A DNA stretch of 64,000 nt from Echinicola jeungdonensis (GTDB lineage: Bacteria; Bacteroidota; Bacteroidia; Cytophagales; Cyclobacteriaceae): NCBI RefSeq assembly GCF_030409905.1, contig NZ_JAUFQT010000001.1:766001-830000 (forward strand). The letters run 5' to 3'. Position numbers and translations under genes: made by a program. A model generated the notes under the pieces. It searched no databases and was not told the DNA's origin. It saw nothing but the letters and a program-made list of their open reading frames with translations. This document shows positions 19,148 to 27,475 of the stretch, one piece after another (position 1 is the stretch's first letter; each line of letters starts with the position of its first letter).

Positions 19148-21726
19148 TTAATTTTTCACTTGAAAAGGGGACAAATAGTAGGATTGCTCCCTTTGGATAT
19201 CCGGATCGGTTTCCTGCTCCCTGATTTTCTCTATCTCCTCCAACACGCCCTCCACCTCAATAAACCCAAACAAAGCCTGAAATGCAGCCAACCTAACATA
19301 ACTTACTACATGTTGCTTAGCTATGGTTACCAGGTTGCTGATAGCCTTGTCCCTCCCCTCTTCCGGCATCCTCACAAAATAATCTCCATAGTAGCCCAGC
19401 AAATAATATAAAATCCTCCCAGAAATTTTATTAAACTTTTCGTGAAGCCAAGGGCCCTTCCCAGGAATGGCCTCTTCGGTATAATAGTCAATTAGAGGAA
19501 TTACTATCCTGAAGTTATCCAACCCGCTAAACCTTTCTGCTACCTCCTTTCTTTTAGGAGCAGATTTATCCTCCATATATGCCTGAAGAGCTGCACCTGC
19601 AACATAATAGGAAGAATCCTGTGCCCACCTCAATAAATTTTCATGATACAAACGGCTTCCCTGTCTTGAAAGCGCCTCAATCGCCGAAGCCCGCACATGG
19701 TTAACAGGATCATTTTCTGCCAATTGAAGGATTTCATCTTCCAATCCAATCTCCCAGTTACTTTCCTGCGATAGCTGTAGCAGCGCCAATTCCCTGAGTG
19801 ACCAAAAGTCATCTTCTAATGCTTTATTATACAGCTCCCAAGGAACTTTTCCCTGGTTTATCAAACTATCCAGCGCTTCATACCGGGACACCCCAAAATC
19901 AGAAAGATAATACTGTTTTATCCACTTTTCTTCTCCATAGTTAGTCCTTTTTTCAGTCAACAGGATTTTTTCCTCATCGAACAAAACCAGGTCAACAGGT
20001 TCCCCATTTTCAAGTGCAAATTGTTGCTGCCCCTTATCCAACCAAAAAGTCTTTTCTTTTCGAACGCTATCCACATACCAGCTTACCTTAAAAGGAAGCT
20101 GGTATAAAGGAGTGGTTTCAAGGTTTTGCGATTGTCTGACCGTCAATAGTATATTTTCAGGAACACTCTGATCAAATTCAATTTCTAATATAGGGTGGCC
20201 CGAGGCCAAAAACCACTGGTTAAAAAACCAATTCAGATCTTTTCCTGTAACCTCTTCCATGGCCAATCTCAGATCGTGAATTTCCACGCTGCTCATTTTA
20301 TTCTTTTCTAAATAGTGATGAAGCCCCCCAAAAAAGCTTCATCGCCCAAATATTTTCTGAGCATATGCAATACTCTGCCCCCCTTGGCATAAGAGTGATT
20401 ATCAAACATGTCCTCCCCGTCCTTATAATCATACCGAATCAGGTCCACTTGTTTTTCCTTTGCTTCCTCAAAATAACTTTCCATTTCTCCAATATGATGC
20501 AGGTCGGCCGCAGCCCTTCCCTCTTTATATTCATACCATAGATATTCGCTGTAGTTGGCAAATGCTTCATTAAGCGGCAAATGGGCCCAAGATTCTGTCG
20601 TCACATAATTACCAAACCATTGATGAAACAATTCATGGGCTATGATTCCATCCCATTCACTATCAATTGCAGCTCTTTTGTCAAGGTTAAGTCCTTCCAT
20701 AAAAATCGAAACGGTAGTGTTTTCCATAGCTCCTGCCACAAAATCCCTAACTACCACCTGGTCATATTTGGGCCAGGGGAATGGGACTCCTAACTTTTCA
20801 GAAAAAAACGTCATCATTTCTGGTGTATGCGCAAATACCCTTGAAGCACCTTCCTTATAAGCTTCCTCCACATAATAATGCAATGGAACCCCTCTCCACT
20901 GATCATCCAGTTTCGTAAATTCCCCTAGAGCAAAAGCTACCAAATATGGGGCGTGGGGAAGGTTCATTTCCCAATGATCTGTCCTTGTACCATCTGAATT
21001 TTTTTCTTGTTTGACCAACGTCCCATTACTAATGGTAGAAAAGCGGTCTTGAACAGTTATCTTTAAATCATGAGTTGCCCTTTCATTAGGGGCATCAATG
21101 GTAGGAAACCACTTGGAATTGTGCACAGTCTCTCCCTGAGTCCACACTTGAACAGGTTTTCCACCTTTTTCGAGAGGATTAATAAAATACAGCCCTTTAG
21201 TGTCTGCAAATAATTTATTTTCACCTTCGGCCACTGCCTCCGGATTTGCGGTATATTTAATGAAAAGTTCCAAAGTATCTTGCTCCTGATAAGTTTGGGG
21301 AAGGTAGACACTAATTTTTTGTCCATTATACCTACTGGCTAATGCTTTCTTTTCCCCTGCTTCCACCAAAGCCAATTGGTGGATTTCAAAATCTTGGGCA
21401 TCCAGTTCCAATATATCCTGGGGATAAAAATAAGGTTTTAGCTTTAGCTGGGCTTTTCCATGGACCAATTGTTTTGAATGATCCAGTTTCAATTCCAAGG
21501 AAGTGTGTAATAAATCAAATTTTCTTTCATGGCTCCCTTTATATTTGGCTATGGCAGCCTCTTTTTTTTCCATTAAGGTTGGCCCTATTGGAATGGGGAC
21601 AGGAACTGCTATTTGAGATTGTTTTTTAACAAGCTCTGGGTTTGGTTCCAGCAACTTTTTTTGCGTGGTACAGGCAAGCACTAAAATAATGGGCAATAAG
21701 GATAAGCTAGGGAAATTGATTTTCAT
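19148..21726 (-). pseudogene. M1 family metallopeptidase (aminopeptidase) lipoprotein, frameshifted
   Basis: Two adjacent frames together encode one M1 aminopeptidase of about 860 residues. The first, from ATG 21726 (MKINFPSLSLLP), has a lipoprotein signal ending LVLAC, the exopeptidase motif GAMEN, and the zinc site HELFH with the third ligand Glu 19 residues later (NEAF). It stops at 20308. The second frame continues exactly where the family should (LHHYLEKNKMSSVEIHDLR) and carries the C-terminal helical repeats. The break is in a T6G6 run at 20324-20335, where one extra base would restore a single frame. It may be an assembly error, a real mutation or slippage. It would act as an outer-membrane or periplasmic peptidase. 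Confidence 0.85.
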
Positions 21727-21775
21727 AAAAGTCTCTTCCAAATAAATTTTCTATATTAATGCTAAAATTACTCAA

Positions 21776-22270
21776 ATGTATTCAGTTTCCATACAGCGAA
21801 AAGCCTTTAGGGTCGAGAAAGATAAAGATTTTTTTAAGGTTGAAGGCCAACCCATTAACTGGGACCTCCAGTCGATCGGTAATAGCAAATACCATCTCAT
21901 ATACAAGCACAAATCCTATAATGTCGAACTCCTTAAGGTAGATGAAACTGCAAAAAAATTCACCATTAAACTCAATGGCAAGGTAACCGAACTTCATGTA
22001 AAAGATAGATTTGACCTATTGTTGGAACGCCTTGGAATGAACAATAAAACAGGCCCTCAAGTAAAAAACATAATTGCCCCCATGCCAGGTTTAATTTTTG
22101 AAATCAGGGTCAAAGAAGGTGACAAGGTTAAGAAAGGTGATCCTTTACTTATCCTGGAAGCCATGAAAATGGAAAACATCATCAAATCCCCAGGGGACGG
22201 GGAGGTAAAAAAGATTATGGTAAAGAATGGAGACAGTGTAGAAAAAAACAAGGTATTGATTCAATTTTAG
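21776..22270 (+). CDS. Biotin carboxyl carrier protein of an acyl-CoA carboxylase
   Basis: The 164-residue protein ends in a biotinyl domain (about residues 95-164). The biotin-accepting lysine is K131 in EAMKMEN, and the family proline/glycine turn APMPGLIFEI comes before it. The N-terminal 90 residues resemble the carrier subunits that pair with separate carboxylase subunits (propionyl-, methylmalonyl- or acetyl-CoA type) in Bacteroidota; those partners are not in this window. It is divergent from the M1 peptidase gene and lies about 100 bases before pyrH. Confidence 0.85.
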   Translation: MYSVSIQRKAFRVEKDKDFFKVEGQPINWDLQSIGNSKYHLIYKHKSYNVELLKVDETAKKFTIKLNGKVTELHVKDRFDLLLERLGMNNKTGPQVKNIIAPMPGLIFEIRVKEGDKVKKGDPLLILEAMKMENIIKSPGDGEVKKIMVKNGDSVEKNKVLIQF

Positions 22271-22303
22271 ATTTTGAAATTTATTTTTCTGAATACAAGA
22301 ATT

Positions 22304-22311
22304 TATATTTG
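22304..22311 (+). promoter_or_regulatory. Possible -7 element upstream of pyrH
   Basis: TATATTTG matches the Bacteroidota -7 consensus TAnnTTTG about 60 bases before the pyrH ATG. No TTTG is found at the expected 19-base distance, so this is only a weak promoter call. Confidence 0.35.
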
Positions 22312-22372
22312 TCGAGTTTATCATATCAAGAAAAATAACAATAGAGGCACGCTGGAAACCGATCATCAAATT

Positions 22373-23083
22373 ATGAAGTATAAAAGAATTCTGCTAAAAC
22401 TTAGTGGGGAAGCATTAATGGGGCCAAATGGCTATGGTATTGACTCCGAAAAGCTCAAGCAATACACCCAGGAAATCAAGAAAGTAAAGGACTTGGGCGT
22501 AGAAATTGCCATAGTTATTGGGGGAGGAAATATTTTTAGGGGAGTTCAAGGAGAAAAAGTGGGAATCGATCGGGTCCAGGGAGATTACATGGGCATGCTC
22601 GCCACCTTGATCAATGCAATGGCCCTTCAAAGCTCTTTGGAACAAAATGGAATGTACACCCGGCTGATGTCTGGGATCAAAATAGAAAGTGTATGTGAAC
22701 CATTTATTAGAAGAAGGGCAATCAGACACTTGGAAAAAGGCAGAATTGTCATTTTTGGGGCAGGGATCGGAAATCCTTATTTTACCACAGATTCCACCGC
22801 TAGCCTTAGGGCTATTGAAACCGAGGCTGAAGTCGTTCTTAAAGGAACCCGTGTTGACGGAGTTTATACCGCTGACCCAGAAAAAGACCAATCGGCAGAA
22901 AGATACACCAATATTTCCTTCCAGGAAGTATATGAAAAGAACCTTAACGTAATGGACATGACTGCCTTTACCCTTTGCCAGGAAAACAACCTTCCTATTA
23001 TTGTGTTCGATATGAACAAAATAGGAAACTTACAAAACCTTATCTTAGGAGAGGATGTCGGAACATTAATAACTTCAAATTAA
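22373..23083 (+). CDS. pyrH: UMP kinase
   Basis: From ATG 22373 ([17 protein letters not shown]) the product is 236 residues, the normal UMP kinase length. An in-frame ATG 99 bases upstream adds residues with no family similarity. [20 protein letters not shown] and the C-terminal [10 protein letters not shown] are characteristic. The enzyme phosphorylates UMP to UDP and belongs to the amino-acid-kinase fold. It is followed after 18 bases by frr, a common pairing. Confidence 0.96.
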   Translation: MKYKRILLKLSGEALMGPNGYGIDSEKLKQYTQEIKKVKDLGVEIAIVIGGGNIFRGVQGEKVGIDRVQGDYMGMLATLINAMALQSSLEQNGMYTRLMSGIKIESVCEPFIRRRAIRHLEKGRIVIFGAGIGNPYFTTDSTASLRAIETEAEVVLKGTRVDGVYTADPEKDQSAERYTNISFQEVYEKNLNVMDMTAFTLCQENNLPIIVFDMNKIGNLQNLILGEDVGTLITSN

Positions 23084-23101
23084 GCAATATTACAGACAAA
23101 A

Positions 23102-23662
23102 ATGGAAGAGATACAGCTAGAACTCGATGAAGCCAAAGAACTCATGCAAAAATCCGTGGACCACACGGCCAGTGAGTTATTAAAGATCAGGGCAGGCAAA
23201 GCCATGCCAAATATATTGGATGGAATCATGGTAAACTATTACGGTGCTCCTACCCCTATACAACAGGTCGCTTCTATAAACACCCCTGATGCGAGAACCT
23301 TGGCCATCAAACCCTGGGAAAAAAACTTGATCGGTGAAATCGAAAAAGCCATCATCAATTCTGATTTGGGTCTTGCTCCACAAAACAATGGCGAGATTGT
23401 GATATTGACCATTCCCCCATTAACCGAAGAAAGAAGAAAAAGCCTGGTCAAACAAGCAAAAATGGAATGTGAAAATGGCAAAATCAGTATAAGGAATGTC
23501 AGAAAAGACACCAATGATTCCTTGAAAAAACTACAAAAAGAAGGTGTTTCTGAAGACGAAATCAAAAGGGCTGAGGAGGTTGTTCAAAAATTGACCGATA
23601 AATATTCCAGTAAAATAGATGACCTATACAGCAAAAAAGAAGTTGATATCATGACTGTTTAA
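23102..23662 (+). CDS. frr: Ribosome recycling factor
   Basis: The 186-residue protein opens MEEIQLELDEAKELMQKS and has the RRF core (ELLKIRAGKAMPNILDG, plus PPLTEERRKSLVKQAK). With EF-G it splits the post-termination ribosome. It is cotranscribed with pyrH and followed by a strong terminator. Nothing is unusual. Confidence 0.97.
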   Translation: MEEIQLELDEAKELMQKSVDHTASELLKIRAGKAMPNILDGIMVNYYGAPTPIQQVASINTPDARTLAIKPWEKNLIGEIEKAIINSDLGLAPQNNGEIVILTIPPLTEERRKSLVKQAKMECENGKISIRNVRKDTNDSLKKLQKEGVSEDEIKRAEEVVQKLTDKYSSKIDDLYSKKEVDIMTV

Positions 23663-23670
23663 GTTATTGC

Positions 23671-23703
23671 TAAATCCGGGTCTGCTGATCCGGATTTTTT
23701 TTT
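23671..23703 (+). terminator. Intrinsic terminator after frr
   Basis: The arms AATCCGG and CCGGATT pair around a short loop and are followed by a run of nine Ts. It begins about 10 bases after the frr stop codon and ends the BCCP-pyrH-frr stretch. Confidence 0.88.
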
Positions 23704-24198
23704 ACCCAACTCAGTCGGGTCCAGACCTAATAATGCTTAAAGCCATACTAAAGTCCATTAAAACCGGAGATGACAAGCCCCTTTCATTTTAACAAAACTT
23801 AAGTTTTCTTCTTCTTTACTGACAAGAATGGATAAAGGAGGGTAAGTTAAATAGGAGAAACCCCTATTAAAAAGGAAATTCCTATTCGGATAAAAAATCA
23901 TTCCCCATCGTACTTAAAGATTCTTTCGAGGGTTTCATGTTTATTAAGAGAAAAATATTAGGCATAAAAAAAGCTTCCTAAGAAGCTACAGAAACAAAGA
24001 ACGGACAGCCATGAGCTGTCAATTCTTTTCCATTTATTTAAACCTTACTAGGCGTAATATAATTTCATTTTTTTCAAATTCAAAATATCCAACCTGTTTT
24101 TTCCTTAAGGGTTTAATTTAAAAAAATCTAATTGGATGAAATTTTAAGATATTGGTAGGTTATTTCACTTAAAAAAATCGGAGTAAACTTCACCCTCA
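23704..24198 (-). other. Gene-free region between frr and nadD
   Basis: No convincing reading frame is visible in this AT-rich stretch of nearly 500 bases. It holds a minus-strand terminator at 23966-23987 and a small hairpin GACAGC/GCTGTC at 24004-24020. The terminator lies over 200 bases beyond the nadD stop, so the region is either a long 3' UTR or contains a small RNA on the minus strand. Confidence 0.45.
23966..23987 (-). terminator. Minus-strand terminator downstream of nadD
   Basis: On the minus strand AGCTTC-TTAG-GAAGCT is followed by a run of Ts, a compact intrinsic terminator. It is the first terminator after nadD, although it lies about 210 bases beyond the stop codon. Confidence 0.7.
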
Positions 24199-24767
24199 TT
24201 AATAAGCATAAAACTTTTTTCCCTTGATATAATCTTCCACTAGTGAGGGGAGCAGGTATTTAACTGAATAACCATTTTGGATAGAATTCCGGATAAATGT
24301 CGCAGATATATCGATTAACGGGGCATCTACATAGCAGACATTTTCATGTTCTATTTTTTTTGATTCCCCTGGCCTTGGGTAAACATATAGGCCATAATTC
24401 TCCAGAATTTGATCGCAATTTTTCCACTTATGGAAATGGGTCAGATTATCCCCCCCTATAATCAACTTGAATTCATGTTGGGGATATTTGTCAGTTAAGT
24501 AGGTTAATGTATCTACGGTATAACTGGGCTTAGGCATATGAAACTCAATATCCATAGCCCTGAATTGAAAATGATCCTCAATAGCCAATTCCACCATTTT
24601 CAACCGGTCGAACTCATGAAGGAGGGATTTCCTTTTTTTAAAGGGATTTTGGGGAGAAACGATAAACCAAACCTCATCCAAATCTGTCCTGTCCTGCATG
24701 ATATTTGCAATGACCAGGTGCCCCATGTGGATAGGATTAAATGAACCAAAAAAAGACCTACTTTCAA
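24199..24767 (-). CDS. nadD: Nicotinate-nucleotide adenylyltransferase (N-terminal frameshift)
   Basis: The enzyme makes nicotinic acid adenine dinucleotide from the mononucleotide and ATP in NAD synthesis. The uninterrupted frame from ATG 24726 gives 175 residues (MGHLVIANIMQDRTDLDEVW) but starts inside the nucleotide-binding motif. Upstream codons in that frame still encode SFFGSFNPIH but offer no usual start codon. Adding one T to the T7 run (24748-24754) gives a TTG start at 24767 and MKVGLFFGSFNPIHMGH, the canonical N-terminus. The C-terminal ISATFIRNSI motif is intact. It follows gmk with almost no gap. NadD is normally essential, so an assembly undercall is the simplest explanation. 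Confidence 0.88.
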
Positions 24768-24773
24768 TTTTCT

Positions 24774-25346
24774 TTATTTTGTAATAAAGTCATTGACCAA
24801 TTTGCCAGCCTGCTCAAATGATTTTTCCATATTGTCATTGACCAGGGTAACATCAAATTTATTTTCAAAAGACATTTCAAATTTTGCCTTGTAAAGCCTG
24901 CGGGAGAGGCTTTGCTCGGATTCAGTCCCCCTATCCTTCAATCGCTCAGAAAGGGTATTAATGGAGGGGACTTTCACAAAAACTGCCAGCGCTTTATCTC
25001 CAAAATAATTTTTCAGGTTTAAGCCTCCTTTCACATCAACATCAAATATCACATGCTTTCCACTGTCCCAAATTCTTTGGATTTCGGATTTAAGGGTACC
25101 ATAAAAGTTACCCTCATAAACTTCTTCCCATTCTACAAAGGCATCTTCATCGATCTTTCTTTTGAAATCCTCAGGGGTCAAAAAATAATAATCTTTTCCA
25201 TTTTCCTCCTCTCGACCTCTTTTATCTCTGGTACAAGCAGAAATAGAAAATCCAAGGTCAGAGCGGGTGTTTAAAAGATGTTTGACGATAGTGGTTTTAC
25301 CGGAACCGGACGGCGCCGAAAAGATAAAAGCTTTTCCTTCGGGCAT
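24774..25346 (-). CDS. gmk: Guanylate kinase
   Basis: The 190-residue product opens [20 protein letters not shown], with the P-loop APSGSGKT at about residues 11-18. [21 protein letters not shown] and the lid/GMP-binding region follow. It phosphorylates GMP and dGMP. It lies 14 bases after the anti-sigma-like gene and directly before nadD, probably in one operon that begins with the ECF sigma gene. Confidence 0.96.
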   Translation of the reverse strand: MPEGKAFIFSAPSGSGKTTIVKHLLNTRSDLGFSISACTRDKRGREEENGKDYYFLTPEDFKRKIDEDAFVEWEEVYEGNFYGTLKSEIQRIWDSGKHVIFDVDVKGGLNLKNYFGDKALAVFVKVPSINTLSERLKDRGTESEQSLSRRLYKAKFEMSFENKFDVTLVNDNMEKSFEQAGKLVNDFITK

Positions 25347-25360
25347 AGTGATTTTTTTGC

Positions 25361-25648
25361 TTATTTGATATCTTCTATTTTCTGACGGATACTGGCAGCC
25401 AGTTCATTCGGGACAGATTGCTTGGTACATTTATTTTTTAGTACTTCCCTTATGGCCTGTTCCAAATGATAGTGTTCAAAACAGGGTTGGCACTTGGAAA
25501 GCTTTTCCTTCAAAATTTCTTTTGAGCTTTCCCTATCCTCTCCGTCCAAAATACTTTCCAACAGTTGGAAACATTTGCTAACATCTCCACACTTGAGCTT
25601 TCTTTCTCCGGATGAATCAGTATTTTTATCCATAATTTTTTTGTTCAC
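25361..25648 (-). CDS. Putative zinc-finger anti-sigma factor (RsrA-like) lacking the usual His
   Basis: The product is a small cysteine-rich protein of 95 residues (or 90 from Met6). The segment around residues 20-76, with C26, C53, C56 and C74, follows the layout of ZAS anti-sigma factors (CKxxLxxxLDGE..., CxxC, then a C-terminal Cys). The conserved His four residues before the CxxC is Lys49 here, so zinc binding would need another ligand (H59 or H61 follow closely). Its position 14 bases after an ECF sigma gene supports a role in holding that sigma factor inactive. There is no membrane segment, so it should act in the cytoplasm. Confidence 0.65.
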   Translation of the reverse strand: MNKKIMDKNTDSSGERKLKCGDVSKCFQLLESILDGEDRESSKEILKEKLSKCQPCFEHYHLEQAIREVLKNKCTKQSVPNELAASIRQKIEDIK

Positions 25649-25662
25649 TTTCCAAGATAATT

Positions 25663-26253
25663 TTACTCTTCCTCAGTATCATACCCCATATTCTTAGCAT
25701 AGGAACGCAGCTTATCTTTTAATAAGTTCCGTGCCCGGTGCAATCTTGAACGAACCGTCCCGATGGGGATATCCAGGATCTTTGCCATTTCTTCATAAGT
25801 GAAGCCTTCCAGATCACAAAGAATGATTACCGTTCTAAAATCCACAGCCAAACTATTCAGGGCATTGGAGATCTCATCTCCCAACATATCTTTGACTGCA
25901 TCCACCCTCAAATCCGAGGTGATATTGTAGTCAACATTTTCTGAGTTGTAATAAGTTTCAACTTCTTGATAATCAACTTTAGAAGGCTGCTTGCTCTTCT
26001 TTCGGTATTCATTGATGAAACTGTTTTTAAGGATCCTGAAAAGCCAGGCTTTGGCATTGGTTCCCTGCTCGAAGGAGTTGATAAAACGATAGGCTTTTAG
26101 ATAAGTATCCTGAACCAAGTCCTTGGCATCATCCTCATCAAAAGTCAGCCTGAAGGCAAAATTGTACATTGAGTCTATATGAGGCATAAACTCATTATCA
26201 AATATGCTGTTTTTCTCTGGATCGGTATATTTTTTCTTTTGTACCTCAGACAT
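25663..26253 (-). CDS. ECF-type RNA polymerase sigma-70 factor
   Basis: From ATG 26253 (MSEVQKKKYTDPEK) the protein is 196 residues; an ATG three codons upstream is also possible. Region 2 (about 25-95) has DAKDLVQDTYLKAYRFINSF and AWLFRILKNSFINEYRKKS. Region 4 (about 130-185) has EMAKILDIPIGTVRSRLHRAR, the -35-recognition helix-turn-helix. No region 3 is present, which defines the ECF group. It heads a unit with an RsrA-like protein, gmk and nadD. The pairing resembles SigR/RsrA redox systems, but the signal here is unknown. Confidence 0.9.
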   Translation of the reverse strand: MSEVQKKKYTDPEKNSIFDNEFMPHIDSMYNFAFRLTFDEDDAKDLVQDTYLKAYRFINSFEQGTNAKAWLFRILKNSFINEYRKKSKQPSKVDYQEVETYYNSENVDYNITSDLRVDAVKDMLGDEISNALNSLAVDFRTVIILCDLEGFTYEEMAKILDIPIGTVRSRLHRARNLLKDKLRSYAKNMGYDTEEE

Positions 26254-26391
26254 AAGTTTCAAAAATAATCATTGACTTAATTTATCACTAATTTTTTGAA
26301 AGAAAGTCACCTGATTTCATTTATTTTGAAACACCAAAGCCACTTCTTTCCTTTAGTTTAACAGGACGATAATAACGTAACCCATTTATTA

Positions 26392-27229
26392 ATGTTCGCA
26401 TTTCGGCTCATTTCCTACCTGCCTTTTTGGTGCTTATACCTTCTTTCGGACCTCCTTTATTTCTTTGCCTATTACTTGGTTGGATATCGTAAAGGAGTGA
26501 TTGAAAGAAACTTAATCCAAGCCTTTCCGGAGAAAACTCCCAAGGAAAGAAAAAAAATAAAAAACAATTTTATAGGAATTTTACCGACTCCTTTGCCGAG
26601 ACCATAAAGCTCCTCACCCTAAAGGAGGAAAAAATCAAAAAAGGTTCGTCATCAAAAATGGAGAAGAAACAATTAAAAAATTGAATAATGGGGAAATCGT
26701 ATTGGGTTTATCTGCACATTTTTTCAACTGGGAGGCCTTACCTCTGGCTTTTAAAGTGGCGGTAGATCCCCGGGTGGAGACGGTTTACCTCAAGGTGAAC
26801 AATCCCTTTTTTGAAAAACTAATGCGAATAATTCGAAAACGCTTTGGTGGCTACCTGGTCGAAAGGGCAAATTTCCAAAGACATTTCCTTAAACACAGAA
26901 AAACTCCAAGACTCATTGGGTTAGCAGCGGACCAAAGACCCAGCCGTCAGGAAACGCGATACTGGACCCCTTTTATGAACAAGAAGACTTCCTTTTTTGA
27001 AGGTCCGGAAAAGCTGGCAAAAAGATTTGGCCTTTCACTGTTCTTTTCCAAGGTCCACAAGCCCAAAAGAGGTTATTATGAATATACACTTTACCCCCTA
27101 GGCCAACCCCCATTCTCAGAAAAAGACCATTCAATTACTGACCGGTTCATTCAGTTGGTCGAACAAAATATCAAAGAGGAGCCCCCGCTTTACCTCTGGT
27201 CCCACAACAGGTGGAAAAATAGTCCCTGA
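26392..27229 (+). pseudogene. Lysophospholipid acyltransferase (LpxL/HtrB-like), two frameshifts
   Basis: Three successive frames together encode one lipid A/lysophospholipid acyltransferase of about 280 residues. The first frame (26392-26607) gives the membrane-anchored N-terminus MFAFRLISYLPFWC. The middle frame reads YRNFTDSFAETIKLL. The last frame gives FVIKNGEETIKKLNN and the catalytic HFFNWE (H-x4-E) motif, then GLAADQRPSRQ and SHNRWK. Each break is repaired by one extra base, in the A/T-rich runs ending at 26571 and at the A6 run 26637-26642. The protein would acylate lipid A or a phospholipid precursor at the inner membrane. Either it is truly decayed or the assembly is short of two bases. 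Confidence 0.8.
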
Positions 27230-27475
27230 TTATTAATATCTTCGGGTTTTTCAATTTAACTTTGAGGGTTCAACCCGGATTTCGCCTTAGGGTTTCTAAT
27301 AGAGGGTTGAAAGTGAAAAAAACCAAGTTTTTTGGAGACCGAAACATCTGCAACTGCGGAAAGGGAAGTCAAAACACCAACGAAGTGGTTGAATTAAAAT
27401 CAGTTTCGAGCCACAATAGAAACTCTTATGCCTTATTACGGGTTCAATGGAGGTTAATGTAGTTAGGAGGTTATA
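27230..27475 (+). other. Non-coding leader before the helicase gene
   Basis: This 246-base stretch has no credible gene (a 66-codon frame in it has no recognisable features). A -7-like TAACTTTG lies at 27257-27264, which would give a leader of about 200 nt. Base composition looks richer in G and C than the other spacers. Several short self-complementary segments are visible, but no known riboswitch. Confidence 0.35.

Noticed and set aside
27262..27462. A 66-codon frame before the helicase gene
   Set aside because: No similarity or composition typical of protein is seen, and it overlaps the likely leader; kept only as a non-coding region.
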